Origin: Planctomycetota bacterium
GTDB lineage: Bacteria > Planctomycetota > UBA1135 > GCA-002686595
Length of the DNA stretch: 56,528 bases
Direction: 5' to 3'
NCBI GenBank assembly: GCA_020847695.1
Contig: JADLBP010000040.1
Location: 1 to 56,528 of the forward strand
Positions 36,650 to 45,137 of this stretch are shown in pieces (within the stretch, counting starts at the first letter, position 1; every line of letters begins with the position of its first letter). The position numbers and the translations under genes were made by a program. A model generated the notes under the pieces. That model made no database searches, was not told the origin of the DNA, and saw only the letters and a program-made list of their open reading frames with translations.

Positions 36650-38527
36650 TCAGATTCGTCCCGTTTGAGTCTCCGCCGAACGAACATAGTTCCGGCGGTT
36701 GAGTTCGTAGGCCTCGGCCATTCGTTGCTTGTCGTCGTCGTCCTTCGAACCGAGCATGCGGCGCGCCGCTTCGACTCGGCGTTTGTCCTGGATCCGTTGC
36801 ACGAAAGCGCGCGCTTCCGCGAACAGCGTGTCCCTGCGCTCGGCGCGCTCGGCGTGGGCGAGCAGCGGCATGACGAGGTGGCCCGCGGGATGCTCCGCGA
36901 GCTCGGTCATCAGCGCTTGGATCGGGAACTCGACCCCGGTCTCCTCCGCGGCGGCGCGGTCCTGCGGTCCGCCGAGCGCGGCGCCCTCCGGCGCGAGCCT
37001 CACGATCGCCTCGATCAGCGCGTGCTCGTCGGTATCCGGACACAGCTCGACCAGCGGCGCGAGTTCGGCGGCGTAGCGCGCGTCGAGCATCGCGACGCCC
37101 GCGAGCTCGCCGAACGCGACGCGAACGAGCTCGTCGTCGCGAGTACGCGGCAGAGCGGCGGCCGGCGTCGCCGACGCGCCGGAGGCGGTGATCGGCGCGG
37201 TCGCGCGCTGGCGCTGGCGCTCGCGGATGCGGGTCGGAAGCGTCTCGTACTGCAGGCGCACGCCGTCCAGCGGGAAGCCCAAACGCTCGGCGAGCAGCGA
37301 AAGGTGGGCGTCGCGGTCGAGCGCGCGAGGCAGACGGGTGACGAGCTCGAGCGCGGTGTCGATCGCGCGCGCGCGCTGCGTCGGCGGGAGCTCGAGCAAC
37401 CCGGCAACCACGAACTCGAACCACGGCGTCGCGTGCTCGAGCAGCCCTTCGAGCGGTTGCTTGCCCTCGCGCACCAAGAGGTCGCACGGATCCTCGTCGC
37501 CCGGGATTCGGACGACGTCGATCGTCACGTCGAGAGAGAGCAGGCCGGTCAGCGCCTTGTACGTCGCCTTGCGTCCCGCCTCGTCGCCGTCGAACACCAG
37601 CGACACCCGCCGCGCGCCGCTCTTGCGCACCAGGCTCGCGTGCTCATCGGTCGTCGCGGTCCCGAGCACCGCGACCACGGTCCGCAGGCCGACCTGGTGG
37701 GCCGCCATCACGTCGGTGTACCCCTCGACGAGCATCAGGTGGCCGCTACGGCGCACGTGGTCGAGCGCGAAGTCCAGGGCGTAGATCAGCCGGCCCTTGT
37801 GGAAGACCTCGGTCTCCGAGGTGTTGACGTACTTGGGGTTGCGCGGATCGGCGTCGGAGAGCCGGCGACCGCCGAAACCGACCACCCGCCCCTTCAGGTC
37901 GCGGATCGGGATCATCAGCCGGTCGCGGAAGAAGTCGTAGACGCGGCCGCGGTCGTCGCGCCGCGAGAGCCCTGCACGCACGAGCCACTCCTCGCCAACG
38001 CCCGCCGCGAGCGCGCGCGAGCTCAGGACCTCGCCGCCGGCGGGCGCGTAGCCGACGCCGAAGGCATCGATCGTCGCCGTCGTCAGTCCGCGCGAGCGCA
38101 GGTAGTCGAGCGCCGGCGCCCCTTGCGGCGTGTGCAGCGCGCGCCGGTAGAACTCCGAGGCACGGGCAAGAGCGCTGTAAATCCGATCCCGGTCGACGTC
38201 CTCGGCGCGGTCGCGCTCGGTCTTGCGCTCGGGCAGGGTCACGCCGGAGCGCGCCGCTAGGTAACGCAGCGCTTCGATGAAGTCGACGTTCTGCGAGCGC
38301 TCGACGAAGCGGATCACGTCCCCCCCGGTCGCGCAGGCGCCGAAGCAGTGCCACGTGCCACGGGCAGGATCGACCTTGAAAGAGGGGGTCTTCTCCTCGT
38401 GAAACGGGCAACAAGCCTCCCACAGCCGGCCGCGCTTGCGCAACGACGGCACACGCTCGCGCACCACGTCCTCGATGGGCGTGCGCAGCTTGATGTCGTC
38501 GATCGATCGGCGGAGGTCGTCGTTCAC
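36650..38527 (-). CDS. dnaG: DNA primase
   Basis: A 625-aa primase that makes RNA primers at the replication fork. The N-terminal CHC2 zinc domain has Cys40, His43, Cys61 and Cys65. The last pair is CFGAC, one residue longer than the CFGC of E. coli. The TOPRIM catalytic core has [10 protein letters not shown] and [11 protein letters not shown]. The C-terminal roughly 200 residues form the helicase-binding domain. The start is GTG 38527 with little Shine-Dalgarno. It is followed after two bases by rpoD, the conserved macromolecular-synthesis arrangement, but without rpsU upstream. The leader carries a terminator-like structure (38575-38600). Confidence 0.97.
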   Translation of the reverse strand: MNDDLRRSIDDIKLRTPIEDVVRERVPSLRKRGRLWEACCPFHEEKTPSFKVDPARGTWHCFGACATGGDVIRFVERSQNVDFIEALRYLAARSGVTLPERKTERDRAEDVDRDRIYSALARASEFYRRALHTPQGAPALDYLRSRGLTTATIDAFGVGYAPAGGEVLSSRALAAGVGEEWLVRAGLSRRDDRGRVYDFFRDRLMIPIRDLKGRVVGFGGRRLSDADPRNPKYVNTSETEVFHKGRLIYALDFALDHVRRSGHLMLVEGYTDVMAAHQVGLRTVVAVLGTATTDEHASLVRKSGARRVSLVFDGDEAGRKATYKALTGLLSLDVTIDVVRIPGDEDPCDLLVREGKQPLEGLLEHATPWFEFVVAGLLELPPTQRARAIDTALELVTRLPRALDRDAHLSLLAERLGFPLDGVRLQYETLPTRIRERQRQRATAPITASGASATPAAALPRTRDDELVRVAFGELAGVAMLDARYAAELAPLVELCPDTDEHALIEAIVRLAPEGAALGGPQDRAAAEETGVEFPIQALMTELAEHPAGHLVMPLLAHAERAERRDTLFAEARAFVQRIQDKRRVEAARRMLGSKDDDDKQRMAEAYELNRRNYVRSAETQTGRI

Positions 38528-38574
38528 GGGGACGGGCGTGGATGCGCGGAGGGAGGCGAGACCCCCAGAGGAAG

Positions 38575-38600
38575 AAAAAAAGCCCCTCTACTTAAAGAGG
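38575..38600 (-). terminator. Intrinsic terminator between rsmA and dnaG
   Basis: On the minus strand CCTCT/AGAGG (38600-38585) forms a stem, followed by GGC and then seven T residues (38581-38575). It lies only about 50 bases upstream of dnaG. It could end the rsmA transcript or act as an attenuator in the dnaG-rpoD leader. Confidence 0.65.
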
Positions 38601-38610
38601 AACGCAAAGA

Positions 38611-38647
38611 CCGCCTGGAACGGGTCGGTCGTTTCCAAAGAAGGCGG
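38611..38647 (-). promoter_or_regulatory. Structured RNA element upstream of the dnaG leader terminator
   Basis: CCGCCT/AGGCGG (38611-38616 with 38642-38647) forms an outer stem. GGAAC with a bulged GTTTCC (38617-38621 with 38631-38636) forms an inner stem. About 22 bases further upstream, minus-strand AGAGGGG (38676-38670) could compete for the CCTCT arm of the terminator. Together these look like a short regulated leader or a small RNA; unproven. Confidence 0.4.
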
Positions 38648-38700
38648 CAGCGGACTCGAAGCAAGACTACCCCTCTGAACGCCCACCGGTCGCGGGCGGA

Positions 38701-38725
38701 CGCGGGCGGCCGGCGAAAGCCCGCG
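38701..38725 (-). terminator. Hairpin downstream of rsmA
   Basis: CGCGGGC/GCCCGCG, a 7-bp perfect stem with an 11-base loop, about 60 bases past the rsmA stop at 38785. No T tract follows. Confidence 0.35.
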
Positions 38726-38784
38726 CTTATAGCTCAGCGGGGCTCCAACTGCCAAGAGAAAGGGCTTCCAAGGGTCCCAAGCGG

Positions 38785-39750
38785 TCATTCCGACGGTTCG
38801 GGCTCCTGCCGCGCTTCCCCACGCGATTCCTCCGGCGAGACCCGTCGCGGATCGCTCGCCGCGGACCGTGCGAAGTGGTCGCACCAGGCGGGGTCCTGGG
38901 CAAGCGCGAGGAAGCGCTCGGGCGCGAGCCTCTCCGGCCGGAGCTCGGGCGCGATTCCTTGGGAGGCGAGCAGGTCTCGGGCGACCTCGGCGTCCCCGAG
39001 CTCGGCGCGCAGCACGCCGAGCACCGACTTGCGCCGCTGCTGGAACAGCACGTCGACCAGGCGATCCAGCGGCGGCCAAGCGTCCGACGCCGGCCGATCG
39101 TCGCGCAGGTCGAGTCGGACGATCCCGCTGTCGACCTCCGGGCGCGGGGAGAACGCGCCGGGCCCGATCCGGCGGACGAGCGAACCGCGGTAGGCGAGCT
39201 GCACCCGCACCGACAACGGCCCGAAGTCCCCCCCACCCGGCGGCGCGAGCAGGCGCTCCGCGACCTCCAGCTGAACGGTCGCGACGATGCGCCGCGGCGG
39301 CGCCGGCAGGCGGGCGACCAGCGCGATCAACGGCGAGGCGACCGAGTACGGCAGGTTCGCGACCAACGACCAATCGCGCCACCCGGCGACCGCCGCGAGC
39401 AGCGGCTTGGCGAGCGCGTGCTTGCCACCGAGCGCGTCGCTGCGCACGACCCGCGCGCCCGGGAACGGAGCGAGGATGCGCTCGGAGAGCTCGGCGAGCC
39501 TCGGATCGATCTCGACGGCGACGAGCTGGCAGCCGCGCGCCGCGAGCTCGTACGAGAGCACGCCGTAACCCGGGCCGACCTCGAGCACGCACGCGCCGGG
39601 AGCGAGCTCCGCCGCCGCGACCACCGACTCGATCGCGCGCGGATCGCGCAGAAAATTCTGGCCGAGCCGGCGCGACGGGTGGAAGCCGCCGCCGAGCAAC
39701 TCGCGCTCGACCAGCGACCAGTTCGGGCGCTCGGAGCTCGGTGTGCTCAC
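38785..39750 (-). CDS. rsmA: 16S rRNA dimethyladenosine transferase RsmA (KsgA)
   Basis: A 321-aa SAM-dependent enzyme that dimethylates two adjacent adenines near the 3' end of 16S rRNA during small-subunit maturation. It opens with the family signature LGQNFLRDP, then the SAM-binding LEVGPGYGVLSYEL and the catalytic NLPYSVASPLI. The C-terminal helical domain includes FSPRPEVDSGIVRL and FQQRRKSVLGVL. It is slightly long because of an acidic C-terminal tail. The start is GTG 39750, overlapping the stop of the FGE-like lipoprotein gene as GTGA. An intrinsic terminator follows. Confidence 0.95.
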   Translation of the reverse strand: MSTPSSERPNWSLVERELLGGGFHPSRRLGQNFLRDPRAIESVVAAAELAPGACVLEVGPGYGVLSYELAARGCQLVAVEIDPRLAELSERILAPFPGARVVRSDALGGKHALAKPLLAAVAGWRDWSLVANLPYSVASPLIALVARLPAPPRRIVATVQLEVAERLLAPPGGGDFGPLSVRVQLAYRGSLVRRIGPGAFSPRPEVDSGIVRLDLRDDRPASDAWPPLDRLVDVLFQQRRKSVLGVLRAELGDAEVARDLLASQGIAPELRPERLAPERFLALAQDPAWCDHFARSAASDPRRVSPEESRGEARQEPEPSE

Positions 39751-40703
39751 GGACGCGCCCCTTCGATCAACGACGCGAACGCGCGCGGAGCTCCGGGGCG
39801 CGACGCGAGTTCGTCGAGCAGCTTCACCGCGGCCGGACCGAAGCGCTCGCCCACGCGCTGCAAACGAGCGCGAGTCGCCGGACCGTCGCCCCACCGCACC
39901 GCTTCGCGCCAGAGGTACTCGCGCGCGGACACCACGGTGCGCAAGCCGATGTCGTCGGCTCGAAACGATGGATCGAGCGAGAGCGAGTAATACTCCGACC
40001 CCGCGTGGCTGTAGATCGGCCGCGTGAAGTAGAGATACGAGCCGCCGAACGCGCAGCGCTTGCCGCTCTCGTCGGAGAGCGCGTTCAAGGCGTCCGAGCA
40101 CCACTCCCACACGTTGCCGACGACGTCGTACGCTCCCGAGGGAGTCCTCCCGGACTCGAACGCGCCGACGGGCAGCGGACGCAGGAGCCCGAGCTCGAGC
40201 GTGTTCGCGACCGAGTCGAAGCGCGTGTCGCCCCACGGGTAGAGTCGGCCCTGCGGCCCCGCGGCGATCGCGAGCCACTCGATCGAAGTCGGCAAGCGCA
40301 TGCCGCGTGTGCTCGCGAAACGCTGCGCTTCGTCGCACGTCATCGAACTCGCCGGCCAATCGCCGGTTTCGAGCGGCCACTGCGCGAGCTTCGCGCGCCA
40401 CTCTTCGCTCGCGCCGAGCCCCGACTCCGCGAGGAATGTTCGCCACGACGCGCGCGTGACCTCGAATTGGTCGACCAGGAGATCCTCGAACACGTTCGCG
40501 TTCGCGGCCGGGACGCGACCGGCGGGCACGAACGTCAGACGCTCCAGCTCGCGCAACGCCTGCTCCGCCTCGTCGCCACCGCCGTCGCACGAGCCGAGGC
40601 ACGCGACCACGCCGACGAAGAGCCCCGCAACGAGAGCACGCCGCGCCCTCGACGAAGCGAGGAGGCGGCGTGCATCGGAGACTCGGGCGCGCACGCTGGT
40701 CAT
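39747..40703 (-). CDS. Lipoprotein with a formylglycine-generating-enzyme (sulfatase-modifying factor)-like domain
   Basis: A 318-aa protein. After a signal peptide with lipobox LGSC (Cys39), residues about 55-265 carry the FGE/SUMF1-type fold: DQFEVTRASWRTFL, MRLPTSIEWL, GRLYPWGD, GNVWEWCSDAL and GGSYLYFT. Many proteins with this fold are not true formylglycine enzymes; I do not see the paired copper cysteines clearly, so activity on sulfatases is doubtful. A C-terminal tail of about 55 residues is unlike the family. The rsmA start overlaps its stop (GTGA), and the OmpA-like gene ends 22 bases upstream, so all three probably share a transcript. The start is ATG 40703. Confidence 0.82.
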   Translation of the reverse strand: MTSVRARVSDARRLLASSRARRALVAGLFVGVVACLGSCDGGGDEAEQALRELERLTFVPAGRVPAANANVFEDLLVDQFEVTRASWRTFLAESGLGASEEWRAKLAQWPLETGDWPASSMTCDEAQRFASTRGMRLPTSIEWLAIAAGPQGRLYPWGDTRFDSVANTLELGLLRPLPVGAFESGRTPSGAYDVVGNVWEWCSDALNALSDESGKRCAFGGSYLYFTRPIYSHAGSEYYSLSLDPSFRADDIGLRTVVSAREYLWREAVRWGDGPATRARLQRVGERFGPAAVKLLDELASRPGAPRAFASLIEGARP

Positions 40704-40725
40704 CAGGCCGCGCGACGTGACGGGA

Positions 40726-41511
40726 CTACTTGACGTCGTCGGTGAGCTCGGTGCTCGCCTCGGCGGGCTTCGCCATCGGCTGCGCGTCCATGCCTTCGTC
40801 GGAGACGAAGATCTCGACGCGGCGGTTCTTCTGACGATTCTCCGCGCTGTCGTTCGCCGCGACCGGATCCGACGGGCCGAAGCCCATCACGACGACGCGA
40901 TCGTTGGCGACCTTGCCCTTCTCGATCAGCAGCGCCGCGACTTCGACCGCGCGCGCGGAAGAGAGCTGCAGGTTGCCGTGCGGGAACTTCGCGAGCGTCT
41001 CGGGCTTCTTCACCGGCACGCTGTCGGTGTGTCCGCGGACGTAGATGCGACCATGCGCGCGGCTGTTGATGTCCGGAGCGACGGTCTCGACGAGCGCCTT
41101 GCGGCCGTCTTCGCTGAGGTCGGCGGAGCCGAGCGCGAACAGGATCGCTTCCTTGACCTGGTACACGTAGCCGCCGTCGACGCGGAACTTGGTGATGTCG
41201 CCGGGGTTCGCGCCGAGTTCGGCGATCTTCTCGTTGAGCGAACGCAGACGCTCGTCGAGGTCCGCGCTCGCGCTCTGCACGTTGGTCTCGCTCGCCTTGA
41301 GCTGGCGACGCAGCGACGCCACTTCGGTTTCGAGCGCGGCGATCTGGCGCTCGTAGTCGAACGTCGTCTTCTGGTAGTGCTTGGCGGCGAGCTGAGTCTC
41401 GTCGTACTTCTGCTGCGAAACGCACGCGCCGGAAACCAGCACGGCGAAGGACAAGGCGATGGCGGGCGCGAACGTCGAACGGCGCGCGCCGAAGAGCTTT
41501 TGATCGAACAT
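40726..41511 (-). CDS. OmpA-family lipoprotein (peptidoglycan-binding)
   Basis: A 261-aa protein with lipobox SGAC (Cys30). Residues about 35-100 form a coiled coil, followed by an OmpA/MotB-type C-terminal domain from about 115. Motif pieces are ILFALGSADLSEDG, YVRGHTDSVPV, LSSARAVEVAALLIEKG and NRQKNRRVEIFV. The Asp and Arg of GHTDS and NRRVEI are the expected contacts to diaminopimelate. Such proteins tie the outer membrane or a lipid anchor to the cell wall. The start is ATG 41511, with TAAGG about nine bases upstream. It is the first of a probable three-gene unit with the FGE-like lipoprotein and rsmA. Confidence 0.9.
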   Translation of the reverse strand: MFDQKLFGARRSTFAPAIALSFAVLVSGACVSQQKYDETQLAAKHYQKTTFDYERQIAALETEVASLRRQLKASETNVQSASADLDERLRSLNEKIAELGANPGDITKFRVDGGYVYQVKEAILFALGSADLSEDGRKALVETVAPDINSRAHGRIYVRGHTDSVPVKKPETLAKFPHGNLQLSSARAVEVAALLIEKGKVANDRVVVMGFGPSDPVAANDSAENRQKNRRVEIFVSDEGMDAQPMAKPAEASTELTDDVK

Positions 41512-41727
41512 CCCTGACGAACCTTACTTGGGGGTGAACGGGGCTCCCCCAACTCCCCGGATTTCGAAAGTCGTGCGCGCGCACCGCGCACACGCGAACG
41601 GTTGGCGGGCCGCGTGCAACGACAACGACGCTGGAACGTCGGAGCGTGCGCGTACCCGGACGCAGAGATTAGCGGCCGGGCCGTCGCGCTCCAAAGGCGA
41701 GATGCGACTTTCTCTCTAGCCGCGGCG

Positions 41728-42285
41728 TTACTTCATCGCGCCGAACAGACGCGCGATGCCGACCGCGATGTCGGTGTGGGCGCCAGTCGAGAGCGAAGCG
41801 ATCACCGGGGTGGTCAGCAGCGCGATCAGCGTCGTCAGCAGCACGAACGACCGGACCAGCATGCCCTCGGGCACGCCTTCCTCCGCCTCGACCGCCGCGA
41901 CGGCGATCGGCTCGTCGTCCTCTTCTTCCGCCGGCTCTTCCGCCACTTCCTCGGCCGCGTCCTCGTCGACGGCGACTTCGCGCACTTCCTCGACGTCTTC
42001 CTCGAGGATCGTGTCCGCCTCCGAGATCTCCTCGGTCTTCATCCCGGCGTCCATCTCGGTGTCGTCCTCGAAGACGAGTTCCTCGGTCGTCCCGCCGAGT
42101 TCGACCACTTCACCGCCGGACAGCTCCTGCCGCAGGCTCTCGACGTCCGCCTTGCGGAGCTTCATCGTCTCGCCTTCGCGGAACGCGCGGATCTCCCCTT
42201 CGGAAACCAGGCGCTTGAGCTCCTCTTCCTTGAGGCGCAGCTCCTTCAGGGCTTCTTCGAAACTGTAGAACTCCTTCTCGGCCAC
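41728..42285 (-). CDS. Excisionase-type HTH protein with an acidic linker and a C-terminal membrane anchor
   Basis: A 185-aa protein. Residues about 6-55 form a MerR/excisionase-like helix-turn-helix: SFEEALKELRLKEEELKRLV, then EIRAFREGETMKLRKADVE. Residues about 58-138 are intensely acidic (runs such as AEEVAEEPAEEEDDEP). A single membrane helix follows at about 142-165 (MLVRSFVLLTTLIALLTTP), with a short tail. The start is GTG 42285, preceded by AGGAG ten bases upstream. A DNA-binding-type domain tied to the membrane through an acidic spacer suggests anchoring of DNA or a protein partner. Similar HTH proteins are common in Planctomycetes as I recall, but no function is established. Confidence 0.78.
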   Translation of the reverse strand: MAEKEFYSFEEALKELRLKEEELKRLVSEGEIRAFREGETMKLRKADVESLRQELSGGEVVELGGTTEELVFEDDTEMDAGMKTEEISEADTILEEDVEEVREVAVDEDAAEEVAEEPAEEEDDEPIAVAAVEAEEGVPEGMLVRSFVLLTTLIALLTTPVIASLSTGAHTDIAVGIARLFGAMK

Positions 42286-42330
42286 GTTCTGGGGTCTCCT
42301 GGTCGGCGTATTGAGGGGGCTTGGAGGGTG

Positions 42331-42359
42331 GAGCGCGAAAGCGGGGTGGTTTCGCGCTC
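42331..42359 (-). terminator. Hairpin between the small exported protein gene and the HTH-TM gene
   Basis: GAGCGCGAAA/TTTCGCGCTC forms a perfect 10-bp stem with a nine-base loop, 18 bases past the stop at 42378. No T tract follows, so partial readthrough into the HTH-TM gene is possible. Confidence 0.5.
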
Positions 42360-42377
42360 GTGCGACGCGCTGCCGCG

Positions 42378-42848
42378 TCACTGATTCGTGGGATCGGCGG
42401 AGAGGTTGGCGCCGCCCTTGGACGTCGCGGCGCTCTCGCGCTCTTGCTTGTCGAACTCCTCGCGGAGCTTCTTGTACGTGAACTGCGAGCGGTCCTTGTA
42501 GCCGTCGACCTTGAAGTCGAGATCGATGCGGCGCGCGCCGACCAACTTGACGCCCTGGGACGACTCGCTGCCGCCGACCGCCTGGTAGACGGCGAGCTGG
42601 TACGAAACCGTGTCGACGACGTAGAGGATCGACGCTCCGGTGATGTCGGTGCCGGTGACCGCGATCATGCGGTTGTTCGAATCGGCGGTCGCGGCCATCG
42701 CGATCGGCGGGAGCGTTTGCGTCTCCCCTTGCGCGCCGGTCGAGCCGCCCGAGCCCTGCGCCGGCGCGCGCCACAGACCGATGGCGGCGAGCAGCACTCC
42801 GGCGGCGAGCAGCCAACCGTGCGTGTCGTATAAGGAGCTCTTCTGCAT
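42378..42848 (-). CDS. Small exported or membrane-anchored protein of unknown function
   Basis: A 156-aa protein with an N-terminal hydrophobic helix at about 10-27 (GWLLAAGVLLAAIGLW) and a small globular region rich in beta-strand patterns (RMIAVTGTDITGASILYVV, YQLAVYQAV, GARRIDLDFKVDGY). It ends in a charged helix (FTYKKLREEFDKQE) and a polar tail. I do not recognise the family. It precedes the HTH-TM gene on the same strand. The start is ATG 42848, and a promoter candidate lies 40-70 bases upstream. Confidence 0.75.
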   Translation of the reverse strand: MQKSSLYDTHGWLLAAGVLLAAIGLWRAPAQGSGGSTGAQGETQTLPPIAMAATADSNNRMIAVTGTDITGASILYVVDTVSYQLAVYQAVGGSESSQGVKLVGARRIDLDFKVDGYKDRSQFTYKKLREEFDKQERESAATSKGGANLSADPTNQ

Positions 42849-42889
42849 GCGCGTGGTTTCGGGTTCGGCGTCCGGCGTTCCGGGGGGTG

Positions 42890-42919
42890 ACTATCCTAGC
42901 GGCCCGCGTCGGTTGCCAA
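42890..42919 (-). promoter_or_regulatory. Candidate promoter of the small exported protein gene
   Basis: On the minus strand TTGGCA (42919-42914), an 18-base spacer and GATAGT (42895-42890). Transcription would start about 35 bases before the ATG at 42848. Confidence 0.45.
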
Positions 42920-42927
42920 AAGGAGGC

Positions 42928-43896
42928 TCACCAGCGGTACAGCTCCCCGGAGATCTCCTCGACCAGGTCCTTGAGCGTCACGAGCCCGATCGGCCGGCCC
43001 AGGGTGCCGACGACCGCCATCCGCTGGCCGCTCTTGCGCAGGCGCGCCAGCGCCCGGTCGATCGACAACCCAGGCGGCAGCGCGGTCAGCGGCCGCAGGT
43101 GCTCGTGGACGCCCGCGGAGGTGCCGGCGGAGAGCACCTCGAGCTGGTGGACGTAGCCGACGACCGCCCCGCCGCCCTCGACCACCGGCAGGCGCGAGAA
43201 CCCGGAGCGCTCGAGCCGCTCGCGCAACTCCGCCGGCCCGGACTCGGAGCGGACGACGTCGACCTTCTTCCAGGGCACCATCACCCGCTCGACCGGCACC
43301 GAGCGGAGCTCGAGCACCTTGCGAGCCATCCGCTCGAGCTCCGGCGTCAGCTCCTCGTCGCGCTCGCGCAGGAGCTCGATCACCGCCTCCCGGCCGCTGA
43401 CGCGGACGAGCTCGTGCTCGTGGAGCGACATCGCCTTGAACAGCGCCCCGACCGCGACCCGGAGCGGCCAGACGAAAGGCAGCAGCACGACGTTGATGCC
43501 CGCGACCACCGGCGCGACCCGGCCGACCAGTGCGTGTGGCCGGCGCCGGAACAGGTCCTTCGGCAGGATGCCGCCGAAGAAGAGCAGCACCGGCGTCAGC
43601 GCGAGCGACACGACGACTTCGTGCCACGCGCCGGGGAGACCGAGCGGCTCGAACAAGAGCAGCCCGGCCGAAGTCGCGGCTTCGTCGACCAGCGCGGTCG
43701 CGAAGAGCAGCGTGATCAAGAGCCGCGCGTCGTCGCGCAACAGGAACTCGATCCAACGCGCGCTGCGGGCGCCGGCGCGAGCTTCCGCCTCGACGCGGGT
43801 GCGCGAGAGCGCGTAGAGCCCGGTCTCGGCGCCCGACAGCACCGCCGAGGCGATCACGCACACGCTGAGCGCGGCGAGCAGCACCAGCTCGGTCAC
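42928..43896 (-). CDS. CNNM/CorC-type membrane protein with paired CBS domains (second of two)
   Basis: A 322-aa protein: DUF21-type membrane part (helices from about 3-25, LVLLAALSVCVIASAVLSG, then around 60-80 and 85-140, with FGGILPKDLF near the conserved EXXPK-like site). A CBS pair follows at about 195-320 (VPVERVMVPWKKVDVV, GFSRLPVVEGGGAVVGYVH, RPIGLVTLKDLVEEI). Unlike its neighbour it lacks the C-terminal CorC_HlyC domain. The family moves or senses Mg2+/Co2+ and binds nucleotides at the CBS domains. The start is GTG 43896, overlapping the first CNNM-type gene by GTGA. It is the last gene of the long pilus-to-CNNM run. Confidence 0.88.
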   Translation of the reverse strand: MTELVLLAALSVCVIASAVLSGAETGLYALSRTRVEAEARAGARSARWIEFLLRDDARLLITLLFATALVDEAATSAGLLLFEPLGLPGAWHEVVVSLALTPVLLFFGGILPKDLFRRRPHALVGRVAPVVAGINVVLLPFVWPLRVAVGALFKAMSLHEHELVRVSGREAVIELLRERDEELTPELERMARKVLELRSVPVERVMVPWKKVDVVRSESGPAELRERLERSGFSRLPVVEGGGAVVGYVHQLEVLSAGTSAGVHEHLRPLTALPPGLSIDRALARLRKSGQRMAVVGTLGRPIGLVTLKDLVEEISGELYRW

Positions 43897-45137
43897 GGCC
43901 GGGCCTCCTCGCGTGCGGGCGCCGCGGCGTCGACTCGGATGTCGACCTCGGTGATCCGCCGGCGTTGGATCTTGTGCACCGCGAGCACGAGCCCGCCGCT
44001 GCGCACCTCGTCGCCGACCCGCGGGATCCGACCGAGCAACGCCCCGACCAGACCGGCGACGGTTTCGAACTCGGTCGCGACGACGCGCCGGCCGAAGTGC
44101 TCGTTCCACTCGCGGATCGGCAGGTCTCCGACGACTCGGAAGTGCCCGGGGCCGAGCGGCACGACCGCGCGCTCCGGCGTCTCGCCTTCGACACGCAGGT
44201 CGCCGACGACCTCTTCCATGATGTTCTCGAGCGTGACGAGCCCCGCGGTGCCTCCCCACTCGTCGACTGCGACCGCCTGCGCGACGTGCGAATCGCGCAA
44301 GTCGTGCAGCGCGGCGAGCGCGCTCGCGACCTCGGGGACGAAGCGCACCGGCGTCAGGATCTCCTCCAGCGGCCGACCGGGATCCTTCACGAGATCGCGC
44401 AGACGCACGCGGCCGAGCACTTTGTCGGGATGCTCGTCGACGACCAGGATCCAAGGCTCCTTGCGCTCCAGCGCCTTCTCGACGATCGACCTCCGATCGG
44501 CGGCGTTGAGATCGAGGAACAGCATGTCGACGCGCGGCGTCATGATCTCGCGCACGCGGACGTTCTGCAGCCCGACGATGCCGGACAGGATCTCCGCCTC
44601 GGAGTCGTGCAGGAGTCCGCGTTCGACGCTCTTCTCGAGCGCCTTCTCCAGGTCCTCGGAGCGGATCCCCGCCTCCTCGCGCCCGGCCTCGCCGAGCGCG
44701 CGGTAGGCGACTTCGATCGCCCAAGCCACCAACCGGATCAGCGGCCGCAGCGCCGCGGTCAGCGCGCCGAACGGCACCGCCGCGACGCGCGCGAGCGGGA
44801 TGCGCGCGCGCAGCGCGAGCGTCTTCGGCAACACCTCGCCGATCGTCAGGACGGCGAACACCGTGACGAGGTCGCGGACGAGCTCCTTCCAGCCCTCTTC
44901 GCCGACGTCCACGTTGCTCGCGAACGCGAAGAACATCACGTTCACCAAGAGGTTGGTGAACAGGATCGCGATCAAGAGCGCGCGGGGATCGCGCATCAAC
45001 GCTTCGACGCGCTCGCCGGCCTTGCGGCGATCCTTGTCGCTCAGGCTGAACAGCGCGGTCTCGGACGCGCTCGCGATCGCCGAGCACGCGAGCAGCAGCA
45101 CGAGCACGCCGACGAGGAAAGGCGAAGCGTGGATCAA
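43893..45137 (-). CDS. CNNM/CorC-type membrane protein with CBS domains and CorC_HlyC domain (first of two)
   Basis: A 414-aa protein. The DUF21 membrane region (VGVLVLLLACSAIASASET, LLIAILFTNLLVNVMFFAFA, VFAVLTIGEVLPKTLALR) contains the conserved GEVLPK. A CBS pair begins with VRVREIMTPRVDMLFLD and ends with GTAGLVTLENIMEEVVGDL. The C-terminal CorC_HlyC domain is FRVVGDLPIREWNEHFG to about 410. The start is TTG 45137, which overlaps the TGA of the histidine kinase (TTGA); the signal-anchor then begins at once, so no other start fits. Two paralogues in tandem suggest a hetero-oligomer for metal transport or sensing. Confidence 0.88.
   Translation of the reverse strand: MIHASPFLVGVLVLLLACSAIASASETALFSLSDKDRRKAGERVEALMRDPRALLIAILFTNLLVNVMFFAFASNVDVGEEGWKELVRDLVTVFAVLTIGEVLPKTLALRARIPLARVAAVPFGALTAALRPLIRLVAWAIEVAYRALGEAGREEAGIRSEDLEKALEKSVERGLLHDSEAEILSGIVGLQNVRVREIMTPRVDMLFLDLNAADRRSIVEKALERKEPWILVVDEHPDKVLGRVRLRDLVKDPGRPLEEILTPVRFVPEVASALAALHDLRDSHVAQAVAVDEWGGTAGLVTLENIMEEVVGDLRVEGETPERAVVPLGPGHFRVVGDLPIREWNEHFGRRVVATEFETVAGLVGALLGRIPRVGDEVRSGGLVLAVHKIQRRRITEVDIRVDAAAPAREEARP

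Noticed and set aside
38717-38760. A segment resembling the 5' half of a tRNA (GCGCTTATAGCTCAGCGGGG).
   Set aside because: No anticodon stem, no T arm (no GGTTCGAATCC-like piece) and no matching 3' acceptor follow within 100 bases.
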